From Balamuthia mandrillaris (Eukaryota > Discosea > Longamoebia > Balamuthiidae), in the NCBI GenBank assembly GCA_031835245.1, contig JAVKOQ010000058.1, positions 124,001 through 188,000 on the forward strand: a DNA stretch of 64,000 nt. The letters run 5' to 3'. Shown here piece by piece: positions 46,184 to 56,690 of the stretch (the stretch's first letter is position 1; every line of letters begins with the position of its first letter). Made by a program: the position numbers and the translations under genes. The notes under the pieces are model-generated. The model had not been told where the DNA came from, did no database searches, and saw only the letters and a list, made by a program, of their open reading frames with translations.

Positions 46184-48982
46184 TGTAACGGTGATCACGT
46201 CACCTTGTGTTTATTTGTAAGAGGGGATATGTGTGTAACAGTGTAAGTCTCTCTCTCTGTGTGTGAGCATCGTTGCTCACCTTTATATCTTTCTCTTCTG
46301 TTGAGGGTTCTAAGTGATTCTCTCTTGTTTCTCCATGTCGTCATATTCCGTTGTCAATGGTTGGTCACTGCTTGACTCTGATGCAGCTGACTCTATTCTT
46401 GCAGACTTATGTGACGTGTCTGTCAACACCATCACATGCCCTCCCTTAAGGCATGTGTTCATCCTCGAACACTCTTCAACTGCTAACTCCATGACCAAAT
46501 TCTTAGCTTCCTTGCCTTGCTCGATGGGCTCTGCACTCTTCTTCTCGTCATTCTTGTCACAATTGGGCTCTGCACTTGTTTCTTTCTTCCTTCTGTCGTA
46601 TTGATTGGGCTCCACGCTTATCTTCTCTCCTGGGTTGTTGTCTAATTCCATCCTTATCATCTCACTCTCGTCCGTTCTCGTTTTTCCAGTGTTGTTTTGT
46701 TCGGGATCTTCCGTTGTGATGTCTTGTCTGCTCTTGCCGTCATTTTCCACCTGTTTTCAGTTCTCTGCGTCTTCTGGATACATTAAAATGCAACAAAAAT
46801 CCTCATTCCTCTGCAGTCGTGGTCCATCTTTTCTTTTTCAGCTGCTTTTCTCATCCATGCTTTCTCCTCTCCTCCTTCTCTCTCAAGGTGCTTCTTCCAT
46901 ATTCATCTGTGTTGACCTTCAATCATTCTCTAGTTCACAGTTGTGGGTACTAACATCTCTTTTCTTCCCCTCTCTGCCGTCTAAGAGAGCTCGTCCTCAA
47001 GCTTTCTTTCCTTCAAAGCGTCTCCGACATCAAAACGGCCTCCTACCTAAGCCAACAAAGCTCCAAGGAATCCGCCCAGAGTAGAACTTGTATGGATTCG
47101 TATACAGCTTCTTCATGTTTCTCTTGAGTTGTTGTCGATTACTCCACAACGTCAGTCATCTCCCAACACGCCGGAAAGGCGGACCACTGGCTCCGCACCA
47201 GTGTATTGCTGGGCACCTGTGTCCCTCACTTGGCTGCTCTGCAGCTGTGCGTACAACTGGTCCAGGTGTGGCAAGTCCTTTCTCATCGTCCTATCCCACG
47301 TCGAAACTAACACGTAGGGACTCAGCAATGTCACTTTTTCGCATCGCTATACTGCTTGACTCAGTCTCATCTAGGTCGCTGGTGGCATTATCACCATTCC
47401 GGTCCTCCATGTCATCGCGGTCAATAGTTATGTCCTCGTTGATTGACTCCTCTCTGCTGGCATTCCTTAGCAGGGGTGGCGACCCTGAAGGTTGCTGCAT
47501 TAGCGGCTGTGGCTCCTCTAATGGCTGCGACTCCTCTTGTTGCTGCTGCTCATCACCAGTAGGCTGCGGTAGTAGCGCTGTCAACTCCTGCCTTAACTGA
47601 CGGGTGGCCTGCATCAGGGCTTGCATTTCCGCAAAGAGTTCCTTGAAGTCTGCGTAGCTGCTATGTTGCACCGGCAGCTTCTTCTCTGGCTGCAGGGTCC
47701 ATTCCCACGTTGGTTGCAGGGGGAATGGTGCAGAGGAATGTCCTTTCGAAGAATGTGGTGTAGAACGCTGTAGTGGCTTCCTGCATGATGGCTGCTGTTG
47801 CGGGACAAGCTGCGATGATGAGTGCCGTGGTGGCGCTGTTTGCTCAAGGCCGAACTGTTGGGGACAGCGCTTCGGCAGGGCTTGCCTCTGCAGGGTAGTC
47901 TCCTCGGGGTAATACTCTAGCAAAGAGGGCTGTGATGAGGCAGTCCGTCATGTATCATGCTGTGGCCTTGAACACCGAGAATGGCTCTTGGTCGACAACT
48001 GAGGCAGATGGTGACTCTGCTCCAATGCGATTGGTTTGTATGCTGAGCGAGGTTCTCATGAAGGGCCTGCAAGCACAGTAGTGTGGTAGTCATCCTTGGA
48101 GAGGTAGTTTAGGGGATAGTCGCTATAAGCGTCCTCACAGCGGCATCTCCTAAGCTCGTAGCCCGGTGCGTCATCGCTGTAAGCGTCCTCACAGCAGCGG
48201 CGTTCATAACCGTTGTCTGGGACACCGTTGTTGTAAGCGTCTCCACAGTGGTGGCATCCCTACCCTTCAAACCAGCACTCATCCTCGAGGGCCTCCTCTG
48301 GCGTGGGCTGCTGAGGCACATCGTAGAGGGCCACATTGCAAGCGCTTCTGCGTTCCCTTCATAGCTTCTGCTTCCTTGGCTGCACGGCTGAGACTGGCGA
48401 TGCATCCGAGGAGTGGTAGCTACAGCGTCCATTGAAGTCGTAGATGTCATACATGATAGCAAAAAAAATATCAAACAAAATGGGTTATGATGATAAAGCC
48501 AAAACCACTCGAATCAAATCAAAGGCTAGCCGGTGAGGCGTAGCTGTACAAAATCAAATCAAAAATCAAACGGCCACATCACACAAGACTGAATCCCAAA
48601 CAAAAAAAAACACCACACAATCTGCTAAGCCACTTGCACAGACGAAGCAGGGCGAACGGAAGATTGGAAAACAACACTCTGATGGTTCAGTCACCCAAGT
48701 ATTAGGATGACTACTCCGATGTCGCCACTTGTAACGGTGATCGCGTCACCTTGTGCTTATTTGTAAGAGGGGATATGTGTGTAACAGTGTAAGTCTCTCT
48801 CTCTGTGTGTGAGCATCGTTGCTCACCTTTATATCTTTCTCTTCTGTTGAGGGTTCTAAGTGATTCTCTCTTGTTTCTCCATGTCGTCATATTCCGTTGT
48901 CGATGGTTGGTCACTGCTTGACTCCGATGCAGCTGACTCTATTCTTGTAGACTTATGTGACGTGTTTGTTGACACCATCACA
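46184..48982 (-). mobile_element. Short LTR retroelement with two 253-bp LTRs, probably non-autonomous
   Basis: Direct repeats 46184-46436 and 48730-48982 are 253 bp each, start TG and end CA, and differ at about eight sites, all transitions (about 3%). A 4-bp target duplication GGGT flanks them (46180-46183, 48983-48986). A purine tract (AAGGGAGGG on the minus strand) borders the LTR at 46436, so the element reads on the minus strand. The 2.3-kb interior has one minus-strand frame (47923-47291, Gln/Glu-rich with a helical stretch) that could be gag-like, and no recognisable protease, reverse transcriptase or integrase. As an element it looks structurally complete but without its own pol. Age: moderate to young, from the low LTR divergence. 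Confidence 0.85.
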
Positions 48983-49380
48983 GGGTAAAAAATATTTTTT
49001 TAAATCATTTTCCAAAATCAAAAATAATTTTTTTTCTGAAATTTATTATTTTATGAAAATTAAAAATAATTTTTTATATCAAAAATAATGTTTTTTTATT
49101 ATATAACAAAAAAATAATATTTTTTTCACTTTTGTCAAAAAAAAATTAATTATCACTGTGTGGATACATCTCTATATAAAAGATGTAACTTCTCATTTGA
49201 GAATAAAAGTATAATTTTTTCTAATCAAAAAATATCAAAAAATTACACTTCAACTCTCTCATATAGCGCGCTCCTTGGCTTACTGCTAAGGTCACTTCGC
49301 TATTTGTTGTGTTTTTGGTGCTTGTTTCAAGCCCTTCCTTACTCAGAACTTATCTGAGACACGTGTGCTGTGGACTCAGC
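48983..49380. other. AT-rich block, no gene
   Basis: 48987-49150 repeats the AAAAATAATTTTT-type motifs of the other AT-rich blocks; 49150-49380 is ordinary island sequence. No gene seen. Confidence 0.55.
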
Positions 49381-52300
49381 TACTCCAGTGGCAAAGAAGA
49401 GGATAAAAAACGTTTCGATGACTTATGCCATCAGAAGAGCAAACTGATGGAGATGATCAATTAACTGACCGCGATTTGCAAAGAAGAAAACGAGCCACTG
49501 TTCCAACTGCACTCGAATCTGCCTTTGCAACTTCCGGTTAACACTCTGTCAACTCCTTATGTTTCTCCCAAGGGTGTTACCTCTGCAGGTGCTGCTGTGC
49601 CAAAGGTGGTGAAACCTCTGCCTGCTGTGTTCTCCTCCAAGCATTTCTCGCTTTGCTCTGCCACGGAAACTTCTGAGGCTGGCTCCTTGTCTGAGAGTGG
49701 TTACGCTGAACCCTCAGCACTGGGCCATCCAGAACCTTCATCACCCGAAATGGCCTTGGGATAGGCTCATAGCCACCTTCCACGACCACTTTGGCAGCAG
49801 AAACCTGCAGAACGTGCTGCATACAGAGTTCTGTCACTTCTCCTTCAAAACCAGAGAGTAGTGGCAGTGTGCACGCAGCGAGCAGCAGGAGCCATGTGGG
49901 ATATGTTGGGACAAGTGAAGGTCAATGTGTTGGGATCGAACAAGTAGAGATCATTCAAGAATTCTCAGAGCATCGCCTTGGAACACGAATCCGCCTTGGA
50001 AGCCCAAAGCAAGAGAAAGCCCTCGAGACTTTTCCCTCCGAGCAGCTTGAACCACAACAAGGGGACCAAGAACAGCAAACCTTGGTACTCTTTTCACTGT
50101 ACGCACAGTCATTCGGACAAGGACTGCCGAGTCCTCTCCAAGAAAAAGAGTGATGGATCCTCCTCCTCTTCCTCTTCTTCTACACCTGCTACCTCTTCTG
50201 GTGCTCCTCAAAGACCAGCTGGCGTCTGCTACAAGTGCGGTAAGGCGGGACATATGGCAAATCATTGTCCTACTCATGGCACTTCTGCTAAGCCTCCAGC
50301 TTCTTTGCTTAACAGCATGCAGTCCCCTGTGACTGGTGTTTCTCTGGCTCCTCCTTCTGGCAGTGCAGCCTTCCCTTCTCCTTTTCCGGCTACTCCTTCT
50401 TTAAACAACATAGAAGAGAATCCCTTTCAGGAGTTTGAGCAAGCTGCAGCAGAGCTGTTCATGCTTGGTCTTGACGATCATGAAGCTCCTGCCTTCGATA
50501 ACCCCTCTCCTGCTCCTGTTGCTGCTCCTATTATGGTTCCGGCAACCTTGAACAAGCAAAGAGTTAGCAGGGTGAACACCAGCACCTCCTCTTCCTTTGT
50601 GGATCCTTCCCTTGTGGAACAGTTTCACCTCAAAACGACCCACACTCAACAGGATGTGGTTCTGGGAGATGATTCCTCTGCCTCTGTGTCTGCCGTTGCC
50701 TCCCACATTCGTGTGGCGTGTGGTACTCGGAAGTTCTTCCACAACTTCCTCATTCTCAAGCTCTCTGGTTCTACTCAAGTGATCTTTGGCCAAGACATCC
50801 TTGATAGGATAGGCATTGGTCTGTTTGGAATTCCGGTCCGCTTCCCTGGCCCTAAGCCTTCAGCACCAGACAATAAGAACATTGCTTCTTCTGATAAGTA
50901 CGTAGAGTCTCCTTTGCCTCCAGAACTTCAAAAGGCCATTGTAGACCGCATCAAGGACCTTCTTGAAGAGAACAGCGTATTCCTCAAGGTCCTTCCTGTC
51001 CGCTTCCAGAAGGGACAATCCGTTTGGATACCAGAGATCACCCTCTGATATTCAAACATCAGTATCCTATACCAGAAGTCTGGCATTCCTCCATCAATGA
51101 GCAGCTCGAAGAGTGGTACCGCCACAAGGTTATTGTGGATGCTCCCATGGACTCGCCATGGAATTCGACCATTCTTTGCGTCCCTAAGAAGGATGCTAAT
51201 GGCAATTGGACTTCAGCCTGTACCTGCATTGATCCATGAGCTATCAACTCTATCATTGTGGATATCCACTTCCATATTCCTAGTATCCTTGCTGTCATAG
51301 AGTACATCCTTGGCTTCCATATCACCAGCTCACTAGATTTAGTGTGGAGCTTCATGCAGCTTCTAATCTTTGTGCCTCACCAGATCAAGCTCACCTTCAC
51401 CTGGTGAGGGCGCTGCTACTGCTTTCGTGGAGCTCCCTTTGGGGTGAAGATCGTTCCGGCCACTATGCAGCGTCTCCTTGCCCCTGTGCTTAAGGACCTC
51501 GCTGACTGCACCGCACACTATATTGATGATTGCCTCAACCAAGCGAAGCTTTCCAATGTGCTCATCAATAGAGGCAGAGCGGGAAAAGATGTGCGACCCT
51601 TTTGGAACAAGAACTGCGATGAAGCTATCAGTGCCCTTCACCGTATCCTCAGCTCTCCTCTGGTTCTGAGCAAGCCGGACCCCAGTCTTCCGTTCCTTGT
51701 TGGTACCGATGCTTCCCAATATGGCGTTGGTGCTGTGCTCTATCAAGAGTCTGCTGATGGTATTCGCCGTTATCTTGCCTTTGCTAGCCGTGTCCTCAAC
51801 TCTGCTCAACGCAACTATCCTGCCACGAAATGTGAGCTTCTTGCTGTGGTCTTTGCCCTCCACCAGTTCCGCTGTTGGCTGTGGGGTCGCCGCTTTACCT
51901 TGTTCACAGACCACAAGGCCTTGTCGTATCTCTTTACGGCCAAGCATTCTTCTTTCATGCTTAATCATTGGGCTTTCTTGCTGCTCCAGTTTGACTTCAA
52001 CATCATCCACCAGCCTGGTGTTCAGATGGTCTTGGAAGATGCGCTTTCCCACCTCTACCAGCCCAACTTTTGGGAGGAAGATGGTCTGGCTCCACCAGTA
52101 GTTCCAAACGAAGTCAAAACCTTGGCTCTGGTAAAGAGGCAACGCAACATTCCAAGAGTTCCTTCCTTGTCCATGCTTGACGTCTCTCAGCACCCTCCAG
52201 TTGCTCCGTCAAGAGAACTCATCTGTTACATCAAGCTGTTTTTGGACAAAAAGGCCCCTTCTTTCATGGAAGAACAACAGGAGTTACTCTCCCGCCTCCA

Positions 52301-54000
52301 TCTCGCTGGCCATGAAGGTGCTGCCAATCTCTTCAACAAGGTCTGGAACGAAGGTTTCTTCTGGCCTTCCCTTCAGGCTGATTGCTTCGCTACTACCCAT
52401 TCGTGTGATGCCTGCCTTTGTTTCAACATTGCCAGGCATGGTTTTCATCCTCTGAAAACCATCTCCACCACTTTTCCCTTCAAACACATTGCCTTGGACC
52501 TGTTTGGCCTGCTCGCCACCGATGAATCTGGTTTCTGTTATGTTTTGGTGGTCACCAACATTGCCACCAGGTTTACCCTTCTCCGCCCTTTGGTTAACAG
52601 GACAGTGGCTGCTACCACCAGTGCCTTCTATGGGGTCATATGCAATTTTGGCTTTCCCAAGATTGTACAGTCAGACAACGGCTCTGAGTTTGTCAATGAG
52701 ACCATGGCTACTATCAAGGCTATCTCTGGCTTCGACCACAGATTTATTGCTGCCTATCACCCGCGAGCCAATGGTGCTGCTGAGGCCCATGTCAAGCTTG
52801 CCAAGTCCGCCCTAATGAAGCTGGTCTCTTCCGATTGGAGTCACTGGTCCACCTTCCTTCCAGCTGCCCAATTTGCGATCAATCAAAGGCTGACCTCCAG
52901 GCATAAATTGACTCCCTTTAAGCTCTTTCTTGGACGCCCTGTCAACCTTCCGAGTGATTTTTCCAACGTGGAATCCAATCCCCTTCCTGAGGCTGACCGC
53001 CTTGCACAAATTGCCAAGTTGCATTCTGTTGTCTGGCCTGCTGCTTTTGATGCTACTGACCTCTACAACCAGATTGTGTCTGTGACGCATGACTCTTCTG
53101 TTTCCTTATTTGAATTCAAGCCAGGTGACACTGTTATGCTTCGTCATTCTGCTGCCACCTCCAAGATGGATCCGAAGTATCTCGGCCCCTTCTCTGTCAA
53201 ACGCAGAACCAAGAGTGGTGCATATATACTAGTGGATGTTACTGGCAACGAGTTGAAAGATCGTATTCCTCCTTCTCTTCTTAAGCTAGTTCCCCCTCTC
53301 CCTTCTGGTTCCTTGATACTCCTATCCTCTACTCCAGTTCTTCCTGATAAGACCGATTTGGAATCTCAAGCCGACCCTGATGCTTCTGATGATGTTAATT
53401 CCAAGTCTGATGATGATAACAATGATGATTACTCCAAGTCCTACGAAGTTAGCAAGGTGCTAGACCACTGTGGACCTGCCAACCGCCGAGAATACAAGGT
53501 CAGATGGAAAGGCTACTCTCCTAAGTACGACCTCTGGATTCCAGTCAAGAACTTTGATGATCTTCGACCTGTCAATACCTACTGGAAGAAGCTTTGTTTG
53601 AAAAGGGGGTGATGTTGGAAAACTCCAACATAATAGCCCTTCTTCTCTTCCTGTCGACCTCTCCCTCATGCCTGTCAACCTGAGGAAACCTCTTGGTGTC
53701 CAACTTCTCCTTTCTTGAACTTCTCCTTTCTTGTTGTTTTCTGTCTCTGCCCTTTTATGCTGATATTCTCTGTTCTTCTTTTTTGGATAATTGTTCTAGC
53801 TTAAATACTGCCTCTCCTTGCTTCTTCTTCTTCTTCTTTTTCCTCTCAGGACAACTTACAACAAAACACAAGATACTTTACTATCACTTGTACTCTTCAC
53901 TTTTAGTAAATTAAGTTCAAGTCTCATACTTACTTTATCTCCACCATCATTCCTGTTCTTATTTTTTATGACAATTTATCCATCAAATTATTGTACTTAT
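49380..54000 (+). mobile_element. Ty3/gypsy chromovirus, broken fossil
   Basis: Parts in order: gag end with a CCHC zinc knuckle (CYKCGKAGHMANHCP, near 50230-50275), aspartic protease region (to about 50810), reverse transcriptase (about 51000-51560), RNase H (about 51690-52040), integrase with zinc-binding and DDE core (about 52260-52990), and a C-terminal chromodomain (about 53430-53590). Together these make a chromovirus. A region starting near 53611 with an inverted end (TGTTGGAAAACTCCAACA) is probably the 3' LTR. I see no matching 5' LTR, so the left end is approximate and seems lost. The element is broken, with a few interruptions mainly in the first half of pol. Long intact stretches suggest a fairly recent insertion. 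Confidence 0.85.
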
Positions 54001-54276
54001 TTATTGTAATATATGTAATGAGCTGCGCCATACAGCGCAGCTCTGTTTGTTTTTTCAATATTTTATTTTTTTTCCAAAAAATTTATTTTTGTTTATTAAA
54101 CAAGAAAATCAAAAATATATGATAAAATTGGTGAAGAAACTATTCAATGATACCAATTTGATAACTAAAGGAAAAGAACTTTATTTGAGTGAAGAAAAGA
54201 GAGAAGAGAGAATGGGAAAGGTATATGGAAGAGTGGTATAACAAATAAATTATTTCAATATCAAAAAGTGTTTAGT

Positions 54277-54812
54277 AATAAAAGTTTATTTGCTCTGAGA
54301 GCAACACCAATCTATACATAAAAAGTAAGCCTTGTACATACATAGTGTACTCTTACTTTTCTTACTCCCTCATCCTCAATGCCTTCCCAATTGTTACTCA
54401 ATTCACAAGTGAAAGGTGTTGAATGAGATTTCAGACCAACTTTGTATCATCTAGCTATCCTTTTCTTTCCCTTTCCTTTCTTCTCTTTTCCTTGCTTACA
54501 TTACTTCCAAAGACTGATAAAATGCAGAAGAACTTCCATGCTTCCAACTTGCTCTTGCTGCCCATAATCTCCAGACTCGTTTACAACTTTGCTTACATTG
54601 TTCCATCTCTTGAGCTCTGTTACATTTCTTTCCACTTGACAGGAGCTTTGTTGTACAGTCTTCTATAATCAGCTTTCTGACTTGTTCTTCACTTCCATTG
54701 TCCACACTCCAGATTCTAAAGCGATCTTCCCAAAGGTTAGGACACCTTAACAGGAAGTGTTCTGCTGTTTCTTCCTCAGCATCACAAGCAGGGCACTTGC
54801 TATCCTCCTCAA
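54277..54812 (-). mobile_element. LINE 3' end, minus orientation
   Basis: On the minus strand: CPACDAEEETAEHFLLRC (C-terminal zinc knuckle of ORF2), NLWEDRFRIWSVDNGSEEQV, a stop after AFYQSLEVM, then the ~250-bp 3' UTR shared with 43640-44110 and 63440-63610, and a TTATTACTA-like tail. It is 5'-truncated at about 54812, where the AT-rich block begins. Confidence 0.8.
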
Positions 54813-55019
54813 AAAGTGTTTATATTCATAATTTATTTTCAATATAAATATTTAAAAAAATAAAAGAATATATTGTAAATATAGTTATTTTTGTGTTTAT
54901 TATTTTTTTTTTGAAGGAAAAAATAATTTTGGAAATAAGAAAACCTTTTTTTTATTCTTTTTATAAAATGAAAAATAATATTTTTGTGATAGAAAAATAA
55001 TTTTTTTAAGGCCCCAAAA
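54813..55019. other. AT-rich block, no gene
   Basis: Same AT-rich motif type as the blocks at 44396-44640 and 48990-49150. It leads directly into the inverted repeat end. Confidence 0.55.
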
Positions 55020-55090
55020 ATAATTTTTTTTGCCATATAATCCAAGTGTGAAGCAAAAGGAGATTCTCCTTTTTGTTTGTACTGTGTTGT
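55020..55090 (-). repeat. Repeat end C, inverted copy of repeat end A
   Basis: Reverse complement reads AACACAGTACAAAC, the core AAAAGGAGAATCTCCTTTT, then CACTTGGATTATATGGC, matching 44338-44400 with few differences. With copy A it brackets a 10.7-kb interval. Confidence 0.75.
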
Positions 55091-55269
55091 TTGCTAATAC
55101 AGAAAGCTTGTATAAGAGGGTATTGGCTGTGCTGTATGACCCAAGATCTGCCCTTCACAATGAAGGTTGCTAAATTCTTTGTTGAAAGGAAAGGGCACTT
55201 TTGCATCGTATGACGCACTCAACACTCTTGCTTGCTAGAAAAATTTGAAAAAATTTGCTTTTCATTGGA

Positions 55270-56215
55270 TAGGAAGGATAGCCAATGCCTTTTATACAAT
55301 AGTAGAGAGAGCTGAAGAGGACTGATTTGCACTGCACAGCCTAGCCAATGCCAGCCATACAAAAGAAAAGAGAGCAGAAAAGGGCTAATCTGTGCTGTAT
55401 GGTGCAGCTCATGCCTGCCATACAAAAGAAAAAATTGTGGAAAAAGGCTGATCTGCACCGTACAGTGCAGCCCATGCCCCTCATACAAAAGAAAAGAGAG
55501 TGGGAAAGGGCTGATTTGCACCATATAGTGCAGCCAATGCCTGTGAAACAAAAGAAAAAATTGAGGAAAAGGGCTGATCTGCACTGTACAGCACAGCTCA
55601 TGCCTGCCATACAAAAGAAAAAATTGTGAAAAAAGGCTGATCTGCGCCATATGGCGCAGCCTATTCCTGCCATACAAAAGAAAAAATTGTGGAAAAAGGC
55701 TAATCTGCACCATATGGCGCAGCCCATGCTTGTCATACAAAAGAAAAGAGAGCGGAAAAGGGCTGATCTGCGCCGTATGGTGCAGCCCATGCCTGTCATA
55801 TAAAAGAAAAGAGAGCAGAAAAGGGCTGATCTGTGCTGCACAGTGTAGCCAATGCTAGCCATACAAAAGAAAAGAGAGCAGAAAAGGGCTGATCTGCGCC
55901 ATACAGCACAGCCCATTCCTGCCATACAAAAGAAAAGAGAGCAGAAAAAGGCTGATCTGCGCCATACGGTGCAGCTCATGCCTGCCATACAAAAGAAAAG
56001 AGAGCAGAAGAGGGCTGATCTGCACTGCACAGCGTAGCCAATGCCAGCCATACAAAAGAAAAGAGAGCAGAAAAGGGCTGATTTGTGCCATACGGTGCAG
56101 CTCATGCCTGCCATACAAAAGGGTTGATCTGCACTGTACAGTTGATGCCAGCCATACAAAAGAAAAGAGAGTGAGAAAGGGCTGATCTGCGCCGTACAGT
56201 GCAGCCAACGCACTA
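55270..56215 (-). repeat. 63-bp minisatellite, about 15 units, each with an 18-bp palindrome
   Basis: Unit length is exactly 63 bp over most of the array (CATACAAAAG recurs at 55356, 55419, 55482 and on), with one short unit near 56120. Each unit carries a decayed form of CTGCGCCGTACGGCGCAG. Differences between units are nearly all C-to-T or G-to-A, mostly at CpG in the palindrome. As 63 is 21 codons, the minus strand stays open over 56330-55341 with 21-residue units (CMAGMSCTVW, ALFCSLFF). I doubt this is a protein, but a repetitive one cannot be excluded. The stretch 55091-55269 holds no gene. Confidence 0.9.
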
Positions 56216-56690
56216 GTCTCAAAATTTGAATGCAAGCAAAAAAACAAAAGAAAAAGGGATAATGGCATAGCAATGCTGGTCTCTCTTTCAAACAAAATGC
56301 AGGTTGAACAGATTTGACAACTGAGAACAATACAAACCGTTATGCCTCACAGTCCTTTCACAAGTTGAACTCAAAAGAAAGAATTATGAGGTTGGATGTA
56401 AGAAAGCACATTCAAGCCCCTTTATTATGGGAACAAAAAGCTTTCAAATTTCCTTTAACTTGCTGTCACTTCTTCCAGCACCATATCAGCAATGCTCTCT
56501 GTCATTGGTTGTCCTCCACAAAGTCTGCAGCAAATCACAGCGATTTGACTACCAATTAAACGAAATTCAAAAGAAAAAAAAGAGGGCCAAAAGCAAAACA
56601 AACTCCCAAAATTTTAGTTTGTCACAAAAGTGCACAACCATTCACACTGTTCACACATATTCCTTGCTTTTTATTTTTGCTGTTGTGGTT
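56216..56690. other. Upstream region of the methyltransferase-like gene
   Basis: Mostly A-rich on the plus strand, with no recognisable gene; it should contain the promoter for the gene starting at 56691. Confidence 0.35.

Noticed and set aside
55270-56215. CRISPR-like regular repeats
   Set aside because: Units are contiguous 63-bp tandem repeats without unique spacers, in a eukaryote, and with no cas genes.
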